Assembly (NCBI GenBank): GCA_027943245.1
Contig: JANDJZ010000924.1
Span: 1-15,986 of the forward strand
Origin: Acanthamoeba sp. SK_2022b
Taxonomy: Eukaryota; Discosea; Longamoebia; Acanthamoebidae
DNA: 15,986 nt
Direction: 5' to 3'
A program made the translations under genes and the position numbers. The notes beneath the pieces were generated by a model. That model had not been told where the DNA came from. It did not search any database and worked only from the letters and a program-made list of their open reading frames with translations. This document shows, piece after piece, positions 1 to 8,543 of this stretch; positions within the stretch are counted from its first letter, which is position 1; every line of letters starts with the position of its first letter.

Positions 1-344
1 GACGCGGTACGGATGGGCTTGGTCTTCAGTGCGGGCAGAAGGGCCTTGCGAAACTGCTCCGGTATGGCGGCAATGATCTCTACCGTCTTCGGCTGGTCTT
101 GCAGACCATTACGCCGCGAGAGGTGGGATTTGAGCTTCATGAGATTGACATGCTTGTGTTCTTTGTGCCCTTGGATGAGCAGGGCCACCTGCCACATAAA
201 GCAAACAGGAGAGTTAGCCAGCAACCACGGTCATCAATCGGAACAAATTGGATGGGCGGTGCAACACACAATTTCTGAAATGGTCTTGACTTTGGCTTGC
301 GAAGCTATGCGATCCACAGCAGCGGTGCCGTAGGGGGTAGACAT
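1..344 (-). CDS. ELP3: Elongator complex protein 3, N-terminal part (two exons, continues beyond the window edge)
   Basis: ELP3 is the catalytic subunit of Elongator. It combines a radical-SAM domain and an acetyltransferase domain and modifies wobble uridine (U34) of tRNAs. Only the N-terminal segment before the radical-SAM core is present. Exon 1 (344-270) encodes 25 residues beginning MSTPYGTAAV and ending TISEI. Exon 2 (188-1, cut by the window edge) begins VALLIQGHKEH and contains NGLQDQPKTVEIIAAIP and then LLPALKTKPIRTAS. The last stretch closely matches the invariant ELP3 segment LKAKPIRTAS just before the radical-SAM domain. The 81-base intron (269-189) has donor GTGTGT and acceptor GGCAG and joins in phase 0 across TISEI/VALL, which aligns with human LTIGDVIKQLI. 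I chose ATG 344 because it gives a normal ELP3 N-terminus; an in-frame ATG at 452 would add 36 unlike residues. The identification is firm; the exact start is less so. Confidence 0.93.
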
Positions 345-478
345 GGCAGGATGGATGAGGGTGAAAACGCTTCTTTCTCCTTCCTGTCGCGTGTCATAAA
401 AGTGCAGGAGGGAAAAAACGAGGAAATTTTTTTTTGTGCTTCGCGATTGCATTACCCGAGGGGCGGTCGCAGATCATC
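345..478. promoter_or_regulatory. Shared divergent promoter region between ELP3 and the eIF2B delta gene
   Basis: Only 134 bases separate the two inferred start codons, so 5' untranslated regions and promoter elements of both genes must overlap here. The plus strand contains a TATA-like CATAAAAG (395-402), about 77 bases before the eIF2B start. A T-run at 427-435 would be an A-run in the ELP3 direction. No transcription start can be fixed from sequence alone. If ELP3 starts at the upstream ATG (452), the gap shrinks further. Confidence 0.5.
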
Positions 479-3400
479 ATGGCGAGCTATGAGGAGCAGC
501 TGGAAACTTTTGGTGTGTGTGTGTTTAAACATGCGCGTTGCCGGCTTACCTACATACATTCGTGTTAATTTATATGATTGGAGCTAACCCCTCAATTGAA
601 TAGGGAAAATGATCGACGAAGAGGAGGAAAAGAAGAAGCGAGGACGAACCCGCTCCTCTAAAGCTACCCTCTCGTCCAGTGGCAGTGCAAGCGGCAGTTC
701 AATTGGCGCCTCGCAGCCCATTGCGGCCACTGGTGGTTCTACACCTCAAACCGTCAAGGCCCAGCCGCAGGTGCGGGTGGTGGGTTTCCATGTGAGCGGC
801 ACACCGACAGCACCATCGACCAACTCCGATGTACGTAGTGAGAACTCCATGATCTCAGTCGCTGTCGCAAATCTTCACACAAGATTGATGACTAAGAAGG
901 GGGTGGCTGGAAATAATCTTAGGCCGCCACGGCACCCGTTGCCATACCCTCTTCTGCCGCGGAGGGAGGCAGCGGCAGTAAGCGCATCAAGCGGAGCGGT
1001 GACGGGTCCCCCTCGCCCACCTCCTCTCTCGGGCGTAGTCTGGAAGGTCTAAAGGAGTACAAGTGCGTGCCTCCACTCCTTCTTCCCATTCCCATTCCCC
1101 CCCACCCGAACGGCTTTTCTCTCTTGGCTGTCTCGGGCTCGTTGGCCTCCCGCGTCGGGAGTTGAGCCAACTGGTCTTCTCGAGAGAGCAAGCCAAGGGC
1201 GAGAGGGTGTGTCCTAACGCCGCAGGCGTACGTACAGAAGCCAGCTCGATGGATGGTCTGCAAGCAGCGGGGGCTCCGAACGACGTACCCCTCCCTCCTC
1301 CAGCCCGAACGCGGAGGACCGCAAGCAGGTACCCACAGCTCTCTCTCTCTTTCGCTCTCGCGGCGCGGACGGCATGGCGTTCGTGAACGCGGGAAAAAGA
1401 CTGGACGACGCCCGCTCACCATTGCGCAGACGTTGGCTCAAAGCAAGCCCACGCAGTCGTCCAGCTTTGAGGCCAAGCCGTCGTCGCCTTCACGACATCC
1501 CTCCTATCAACCCTTCGGCTCCCCCTCCGGCCATGCATTCACCTCCAAGCCGCTGGCCACCTCACCTTTCCTGCACGCCTCCTCGGCCGTAGGTGGAACC
1601 GCCACAACCAAGCCTGCCCTCGGAAAGGCGCCCTCACCGGATGACGACGACGAGGCCAGCGATGACGATACCCGAGGAGTTCGCCCCGAGGCCGCCGCCA
1701 AAAAGCCGCTCACGCGCGCTGAAAGGCGCGCCGTTCAGGTTCACTCCCCTCGCCCCCCCCCCCCTCCTACTCGTCCCGCATAGGCCCATGCGTTTCCTCG
1801 CCTCCCCCCCCATCCCTCCTCCCTCTCTGCGATCAAGGCGTGTGCTGTGGCACCATGCCACACGTCAACAACGTCATCCTCACAACAATCAACATCGTGA
1901 TCGGGCCGCTGGAACCGGTTAATAGGAAGCTCAACGGGCGGCCAAACAAGCCCGTCTCGTCGGCTCGCAGAAGCCGGGGCAGCCCGTCTCGTCGACATCG
2001 AAAGGTAGCAAAGGTCCCTCAGTTCCTCCTAGTGCCGCCTCACTCTCCGGTAAGCATTCAGTCACACACCCTCATGGGGTGGCCTGCTGAAGCAGTACGC
2101 CGTGTCCGTCTTCCGCTGATGACTCCTCCGGTGGTGGTGGTGGTGGTGGTGGTGGTGGTGGTGGTGGTGGTGGTGGTGGTGGTGGCGGCACACGCTTCAA
2201 GGGCCAAATGTGCAGCACAATGCTGGGCGAAAGGCGGCCGCTGCAGCAACCACAGGCGCAGCAGTCGGGCCCAAGGTCAAGCAATTTGACGATCCTAAGC
2301 AAAAGGCCCAGGCCACCAGGCAATCGGTAGCGCTGCCACCTCACCATGTACCGTTCTTTTGTCGGTCCCTTCGAACCTCGTCTTGGCTCAAAGAACCGCT
2401 CCTGTTCTCTCTTCGCAGGCTGTAGCCTTGGAGGAAAGCAAGAAGCAAGTCGCCCTCTTCTCTCACTTGCCTCAATTCGAACGACACACCACGTTGTCCA
2501 TGAAGATTGGTAGGCCCCCCCCCGCCTCCTAAGCAGCAGCAATAGCAGCAGCGGCGGCGGCGTCTTCTGGGATTGACGCGGCCCGAATTGGCGCAGGGTT
2601 TTCGCCCAGTGAGAAGATTCACCCTGCCATCGTCAACTTGGGCCTTAAGTATGCCAGCGGCACTGTTGCCGGGTCCAACTCCCGCTGTGTGGCCATGCTC
2701 ACCGCCTTCAAAAAGGTAGCTTGTCTCTCGTGTTGCGCGCGCGCGGTGGTGATGGTGCCCACTATACCGCGACGCTTCTCTCCTGGTCAGGTGATTCGTG
2801 ACTTCCAGACGCCCCCTGGCACGGCCCTGCACCGCACCTTGGAACCGCACCTAAAGCCCCAGATTCAATTCCTCACCGACTGTCGGCCGCATTCCATCTC
2901 CATGGGCAACGCCATCAATTATGTCAAGCGCGAGATCCCCAAGACCCAAGGTGCTGGTTTCTTCTTTTGCCCTCTCGCCCTCCTCGCTCTTCCATCCACT
3001 CTTTGGGCGCATGCATGGCACTTTACGGCAGCCATGGCAACTCGACAGTTGAGTTCAATGGAATTTTTGTGTGTGCCTCTGAATACTGCAGGCATGTCGG
3101 ACGAAGAAGCCAAGGAATTCCTCATGCGCAGAATCGAGACTTTCATCGAAGAGAGAATCGTGCTGGCCGACCAGGCCATCGCCACCTACGGTGTCTCCAA
3201 AATCAACGATGGCGATGTGGTCTTGACTTACGCCGCGTACAGCAACCCCCCCCCACCACCACAATCAGTGATTTCGATTTGGGTGTCAGTGAACCTGCTG
3301 ATTTGCCTGCAGGTCGCACCCGGTCGAGTGTGTGCTCAAGCAGGCTCACGCCGAGGGAAAGAAGTTTCGGGTTATCCTTGTGGAGTCAACCCCGAAGCGG

Positions 3401-4111
3401 GAGGCCAAGAACCTCATGCAGAAGCTAGTCAAAGAAGGCATTCACTGCACTCTAGTCTTACTCAATGCCGTCTCTTACGCCATGAAAGAGGTACCGTCTA
3501 CCGCCTCAACCTCCTCCCCCCGCCGCTCAAATCCCATTGCCTCGCAGGTGACGAAAGTGTTCTTGGGAGCCTACACACTGCTGGTCAATGGCCATCTTAT
3601 GTCCCGAGCCGGGACAGCCATGGTTGCTATGGTGGCGAACGCTTACAACGTACCTGTCATCGTCTGTTGCGAGACCTACAAGTTTTGCGAGCGAGTGCAG
3701 ATTGATTCCATTTGTTTCAACGAGCTGGGCGATCCGGACGGTATTATTTTTTTCCTCGTGATTTTTGCCAGCTCATCTTCTTCACTGCCATTTTTGTATC
3801 TCCTGACGCTCCCCTGTGGCGTTGTAGAGCTCATTGCAGCTGCTGAAGACAACAGCAGTCGTGCTGAGGCACTCAAGGATTGGCGAAACAACGAACACCT
3901 GAAGGTAAACCCTCCATTTCAGCAATTCGGTGCTCGCCTCTTCTGACCACCACCACATTGTTACTTGCAGCTGCTCAACCTGGTGTATGATGTCACACCA
4001 AGCACCTTCATCACCATGGTGGTCACTGAAGTTGGCATGATTCCACCCACTTCTGTCCCAGTCATTCTACGTGAGTATCCACTGCAGTCCATGGAGCACA
4101 GCCAAGGCTAA
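479..4111 (+). CDS. EIF2B4: Translation initiation factor eIF2B subunit delta, complete gene, 15 exons
   Basis: eIF2B is the cytosolic guanine-nucleotide exchange factor for eIF2; delta is one of its three regulatory subunits (alpha, beta, delta). Exons: 479-512, 604-830, 923-1062, 1226-1328, 1430-1738, 1926-2049, 2202-2326, 2419-2509, 2597-2715, 2791-2950, 3092-3236, 3313-3490, 3548-3740, 3828-3904, 3971-4111. All phases agree, giving about 721 residues against 651 in yeast GCD2. Residues 1-250 are Ser/Pro/Lys-rich and poorly conserved. A charged [17 protein letters not shown] stretch (about 262-278) is typical of delta subunits. The conserved C-terminal domain starts near 366 ([10 protein letters not shown]) and includes [50 protein letters not shown] (about 624-636), [10 protein letters not shown] and [15 protein letters not shown]. 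The family call is certain; the first exon, the exon 4 start and the exon 7 and 9 starts are the weakest joins. Confidence 0.95.
513..603 (+). other. Intron 1 of the eIF2B delta gene
   Basis: The donor lies in a GTGTGTGTGT run, there is a good branch site CTAAC at about 585-589, and the acceptor is TTGAATAG. Splicing joins exon 1 ([11 protein letters not shown]) in frame to [15 protein letters not shown]. If this intron is not used, translation would begin at ATG 609 and exon 1 would be untranslated. The exact GT within the TG run is uncertain, but 513 keeps the frame. Confidence 0.55.
2050..2201 (+). other. Intron 6 of the eIF2B delta gene, carrying a (GTG)18 tract
   Basis: The donor GTAAGC is strong. 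The only acceptor found that keeps the conserved frame into [12 protein letters not shown] is TTCAAG at 2196-2201. A pure GTG trinucleotide run occupies 2131-2185 and ends 16 bases before the acceptor AG, where a pyrimidine tract would normally be. In the exon frame the run would read poly-Trp, so it is best placed in the intron. Confidence 0.7.
2131..2185 (+). repeat. (GTG)18 microsatellite
   Basis: About 18 uninterrupted GTG units on the coding strand, inside intron 6. They use the same trinucleotide as the large satellite further downstream. A GGT-rich RNA of this length could form a two-tier G-quadruplex. Confidence 0.95.
2510..2596 (+). other. Intron 8 of the eIF2B delta gene, with a cluster of in-frame NAG sites
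   Basis: The donor GTAGGC is followed by a C-run, then AAGCAGCAG-AATAGCAGCAG-type sequence (2531-2551), and the preferred acceptor GGCGCAG (2590-2596). Using 2597 gives a protein of normal length here (SMKI then [11 protein letters not shown]). Each earlier NAG (ending 2533, 2536, 2539, 2545, 2548 or 2551) also keeps the frame and would insert an Ala-rich stretch, but would make an unusually short intron of 24-42 bases. Confidence 0.6.
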
Positions 4112-4472
4112 AATGACAGGGTTTATGCAGCAGTCAAGTTGTGCTGTGGTTGTGCTCTAGTTGTTTCTGTTTGGCAAGATAATCATGGTAAAGCACACCT
4201 GCCTCATTGTGCATTGGCGGGAGGACAGGCAGCATGATGGCTGGCATTACAATCAGCCCACAAACCTGCAGTGAAAGTGAAGGGAAGCACATCCTGTGGA
4301 TGGTGCCCAGCAAGCAATTCGAAACAGTGGTGAATGTCTTGGTTTTCAGTTTAAAGAAAAAAAAGAGAGAAAAAAACATAAAAAAACACATAACAAGAAG
4401 AACTGGTTTTCACAAACATCTTTTAGAGGTACCAATGTGCGTCAGGTCTGAGTGATATTGTTGATGTACCTG
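4112..4472. other. Downstream flank of the eIF2B delta gene; no gene seen
   Basis: This is probably 3' untranslated sequence and the transition into the satellite. It has no AATAAA hexamer on the plus strand, but an A-rich stretch lies at about 4353-4390. Short reading frames on both strands look like no known protein. CpG is rare, unlike most of the gene upstream. Confidence 0.5.
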
Positions 4473-4720
4473 TCTTGTATGATGGTGTGGTGGTGTTGTA
4501 GTTGTGTTGTTGTGTTGGAGTGTTATGTTGTAGTGGTGTTTTGTGGTGATGTTGTGGTGTAGTGGTGGTGATTTTGTTGTTTGGTAGTGGTGTTATTGTT
4601 GTTGCTATGCTGTGGTGTTGTGGTGGGTTGTGATGATGTTGTGGTGTCGATGTGGTGTTGTGGTGGTGTGGTAGTGATGTTGTGCTTTTGTGGTGGAGTT
4701 GTGGTGATGGGGTTGTAGTT

Positions 4721-4740
4721 GTGGTGTCATGCCACACCAC
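4721..4740. repeat. Hairpin at a GT-to-CA switch point
   Basis: The arms GTGGTGT and ACACCAC flank a six-base spacer (CATGCC) exactly where the satellite changes strand. The compositional bias makes complementary arms likely, so this may simply be a consequence of the switch. Confidence 0.7.
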
Positions 4741-5056
4741 CACCAACGCCACACCACCACAACACCCCATCACACCACAACATGTTGTGTTGTTGTGTTG
4801 GAGTGTTATGTTGTAGTGGTGTTGTTGTGGTGATGTTTTGGTGATGTGGTGGTGTTGTTCTATGGTTGTGCTGTGGGGGTGTTATGAGGTGGATGTCGTA
4901 GTGGTGTGGTGGGTGGTGTTGTTGTGGTGTTGATGTGGTGGTGATGATGGTGGTGATGTTTTAGTGATGCTGTGGTGGTTATAATGGTGTGGTGGGGTGG
5001 TACAACATCAGAACAACAACACCAATCACCACAACATCATAACAACACCACACAAT

Positions 5057-5092
5057 CACCACAACACCACCACGACACGTGGTGTTGTGGTG
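5057..5092. repeat. Perfect 14-bp inverted repeat at a CA-to-GT switch point
   Basis: The left arm (5057-5070, CACCACAACACCAC) is the exact reverse complement of the right arm (5079-5092), with an eight-base spacer. It marks the junction between a C/A-rich and a G/T-rich block and could extrude as a hairpin. Confidence 0.85.
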
Positions 5093-6112
5093 GAGTGAGA
5101 GTGGTGTTTTGATGATGCTAGTGTTATGTAGTGGTAGTGTTGTGTTGATGTTGTGGTGGTGATGTTATGGTTTTGTGGTGGTGGTGTGGTGTGGGGTTGT
5201 GGTAATGGTGGTGTTGTTATGGTGTTGTTGCTGTTGTGGTGAGGATGTACACCATCCCCACAACACCACAACAACAACAACACCACATCACCACCACACA
5301 GTACTACAACAACACCCTAACACCCAAACACCGCCACAACACCACCACCACACACCTCCACAACACCACCACAAAGCCATACCAGCACCACTCTATCACC
5401 ACACCAGCTGCACACCATAACCACAACACCACCACAACAACATCACAATATCACCTCATCACAACACCATTACCACATCATCACATTAACACCAAAACAT
5501 CACCAAAGCATCAAAACATTTCCACAACATCAACAAAACACTACACCACCGCTAAAACCCCACTGGTGTGGTGGTGATGGTGTGGTGTTGATGGTGTGGT
5601 GTTGTGGTGTGGTGGTGTTGTGGTGGTGTTGTGGTGGTGTTGTGGTTGGCTAGTGGTTGTGGTGACATTGTGGTGCTGTGGTGTTGTTGGGGTGGTGATG
5701 GTGTGGTGATGTTGTGGTTTCGTGGTGTCGTTGAGATGGTGTTGTGGTGATGGTGTTGTGGTGTGGTGGTGTTATGGTGGTGTTATGGTGGTGTTGTGGT
5801 GATGTTGTGGTGGTATGTGGTGGAGTTGTGGCGGTGTTTGGGTGTTAGGGTGTGTGGTGGTGCTGTGGTAGTGTTGAAGGTGTTGTGGTGGTGTGGTGGT
5901 GTGGTGGTAGTCAGAGAGCGCAGACAACTGACACATTGGAGGGTTGGGTGGAGAGATAAGAAAGAAAAAAATATAGCAAATCTCTGCCTGCCTGCAGAGT
6001 CAACCCTTGTGGGCAATCCTTTTCAGGATGCCCACATTGCCACCTTCCATCCAGGGGCAACAGAGATACAGATGACTCCTGTCCTTGCTTGCAACAAACT
6101 CGGTTGTTGATG

Positions 6113-6892
6113 CTACAATGAGGAGTTAGTAAGAGACCAGACCCTAGAATGAGGGTGAACGTTGCCAACCTTGGTGACCTCCACTGCATGGAGGTAATGA
6201 TCCACAGCGCCACTGCGCCAACCGCCAATTGCCATGATCTGCTCTCTCCACAGACTACCCATCATGGCTGCCGTGGCACCACCAATTTGCAACAAGTGCA
6301 AGGTGACCACAGCATCCAGGCTGGCGTGGTGCACCATTCTCTTGCAGACAGAAGTGATGGCACTAGACATGAGCTGATGCTGCCAGCTGACCAAAACAGC
6401 AGCCCAGGCGCCTTGCCCTGAAGCCCATGAACTGACGATGTAGGCGAACTGGGCACCAAGGGCCAACATGGGCTTGACAAACACCTCAAACCCTCTGCCA
6501 GCCTGATCCACCTTGGAGGAGCACACATACACATGCAGGAGCTCATGATCCAGCAGCCAAGCCACGTCCTCCACATGCAGCGCAGCCAGCTCAGCAGCCC
6601 TCCACATGGTGCACAGGCCAAGAGCAACCAGCAGGGCATCTCACAGCCACAGCCCACCTGACACAGGCCCACACTGCACATGCACATGCAAAGCGCACAC
6701 AGGGAAAGGGTCTCACTGGAAGACACACTTGCCCTCTCACACCCACGCCCTCACCACACCATTGGCCAGGAGCTTCACCCAGGGGTCAGTGCTGGGCAAC
6801 ATGAACCCAGCCAGCACATGCTCCCATGCAACAGCTTCCACGGCAGCATCAGCTGAGTGACTGTTGCTTAGAGTACCTAATAAGGTACGTAT
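6113..6892 (-). pseudogene. Tyrosine recombinase (phage-integrase-type) pseudogene
   Basis: Tyrosine recombinases cut and rejoin DNA through a catalytic tyrosine. One minus-strand frame is continuous over about 258 codons, broken only by TGA codons at 6739-6737, 6715-6713 and 6643-6641. Its intact 3' part (ATG at 6607) has the family order: first catalytic Arg in MWRAAELAALHVEDV, the strand lysine in SSKVDQAGRG, HLLQIGGATAAM where the second catalytic Arg (HxxR) is replaced by Gln, GGWRSGAVDHYLH with the Trp and the nucleophile Tyr. Upstream of the stops, STDPWVKLLANG and DALLVALGLCTM extend the same frame into the N-terminal part. The stops and the Arg-to-Gln change can each be explained by a single CpG transition (CGA to TGA or CAA). 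The subclass (DIRS-like, Crypton-like or other) cannot be decided; no reverse transcriptase was seen beside it. Confidence 0.75.
6873..6888. repeat. Small inverted repeat at the island/satellite edge
   Basis: GTACC and GGTAC flank TAATAA, within a few bases of where the C/A-rich satellite begins. It could be chance or an old element end. Confidence 0.5.
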
Positions 6893-8309
6893 CTCACAAC
6901 ACATACCAACACTGCAACACCATCACAGCATCGCCACAACAACACCACTACATCACCACAGCACCACCACAGCATTACAACAGAACCCCTGCATCACCAC
7001 AGCATTCCCACAACCACATGATCACCACATGATCACCACAACATCACCACAACATCACCACAACATTTCAACAATACCACCACTTCACCACAACACCATT
7101 AAAATACCACTACAACACCACAATACACCACAATAGCACCGCAACTTCACCACACCATAACCCACAACATCTTCACAACATCTGCACACCATCTCCCCCA
7201 ACCTCCAACAACACTACAACAACACTACAAAACACCACCACCACAATACCACAATACCCCCAAAACACCACACCACATCACAACACCACCACAACACCAG
7301 CACTAAATTACAACAACACCACAACGCCACAACAATATCACCACAACACCACAACATCACAACATCACCACAGCACCACAATATCACCACATCATCAGCA
7401 CCACAACACCACCACAACATCACCACACATCACCACAATATCACCACCACAACACCACAACATCATCACAATATCACCACCACCACAGCACCACAACATC
7501 ACACCACCACAACATCACCACAACAGCATGACCACTACAGCACCACACAACACCACAAACACCACATCATGACCACCACAACATCTCCACAACACCACCA
7601 CCCAACAACACCATGACCACATCACCACATCACCACACCACCACACCACACAAAATCAGCATCACAACCACAATTACACCATTCACCACAGCACCACAAC
7701 AAAGACCACATCACCACACCATAACATCACCATAACACCACCACACCATCACCACAACACAACACCACCATCTCATCAATACCACCACACCACACTGTCA
7801 CACAACATAACCACAATACCACAACAGCACAACCACAATACCACAACACCACATCACCACCACCATAACAACATCACCACAACACCACCACACCACCACC
7901 ACCACACTACCACAACACCACCACAACATCACCACCTCACCACCAGCTCACCACCACCTCAACACCAGGCCGTCACTACAACACCACCACAACGCAACCA
8001 CATCACCCCAACACCACACCACCACCACCACCACAACACCACAACACCACCACAACCTCACCACATCACCACACCACCACAACACAACCACAGCACCCCA
8101 ACCTGACACCACCACCACCACATCACCACACCATCTCCACCACACTACTACCATCACCACCACAACACAACTACAACATCACACCACAGCACCACCTCAT
8201 CACCACCACACCACAACACCACCCTACCATCACCACCACAGCATCACCACCATACTACCACATCACCATCTCACCACAACACCACCACAACATTACCACA
8301 ACACCACAA

Positions 8310-8543
8310 CACAACATCACCACAAAACCACAACACCACCACATCATCACATTCCCACAACAGCACCACAACAGCACCACAACATCACCACAACACCACC
8401 ACATCACCACAACAGCACCACAACATCACCACAAAACCACAACACCACCACATCATCACATTCCCACAACAGCACCACAACAGCACCACAACATCACCAC
8501 AACACCACCACATCACCACAACAGCACCACAACATCACCACAA
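8310..8543. repeat. 109-bp tandem duplication inside the satellite
   Basis: The distinctive CATTCCC interruption at 8350 recurs at 8459, giving a period of 109. The flanking words match from about 8310-8418 to 8419-8527, and similarity continues to about 8543. This shows recent local duplication within an otherwise irregular array. Confidence 0.85.

Larger units (their letters stand above)
4473..5910. repeat. Strand-switching CA/GT-rich satellite, left block
   Basis: This low-complexity DNA is built from CAC, ACC, ACA and ATC words or their complements. By eye, the plus strand is G/T-rich at about 4473-4727, C/A-rich 4730-4782, G/T-rich 4783-5003, C/A-rich 5004-5078, G/T-rich 5079-5245, C/A-rich 5246-5565 and G/T-rich 5566-5910. 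That makes six strand switches in 1.4 kb. No gene is present: reading frames here are long only because C/A-only sequence cannot form stop codons. Confidence 0.9.
5911..6894. mobile_element. Non-satellite island: remnant of a tyrosine-recombinase mobile element
   Basis: This island of ordinary complexity sits between a G/T-rich block on the left and the long C/A-rich block on the right. About 780 bases of it are a decayed recombinase gene on the minus strand. The remaining 5911-6112, downstream of that gene, shows no recognisable coding content. CpG is scarce, roughly one per 60 bases by eye, despite balanced GC. Element ends were not identified; the satellite abuts directly, so the element is probably truncated. 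Confidence 0.6.

Noticed and set aside
2638..3705. Single 355-residue open frame through the eIF2B gene
   Set aside because: It runs through introns 9 to 12 and changes to the wrong frame after 3312. The conserved protein requires splicing at 2715/2791, 2950/3092, 3236/3313 and 3490/3548.
4069..4131. Possible extra eIF2B intron starting at GTGAGT (4069)
   Set aside because: The unspliced reading VPVILREY fits the family ending as I recall it for fungal and plant proteins and stops soon after at TAA 4109-4111. Splicing to CAG 4131 would add an unrelated Cys-rich tail. It cannot be excluded as a rare isoform.
4100..4500. Contig mis-join between gene-rich and satellite DNA
   Set aside because: The CpG-poor composition already begins in the last eIF2B exon, and the 3' flank is gradual rather than abrupt. 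Long reads would still be decisive.
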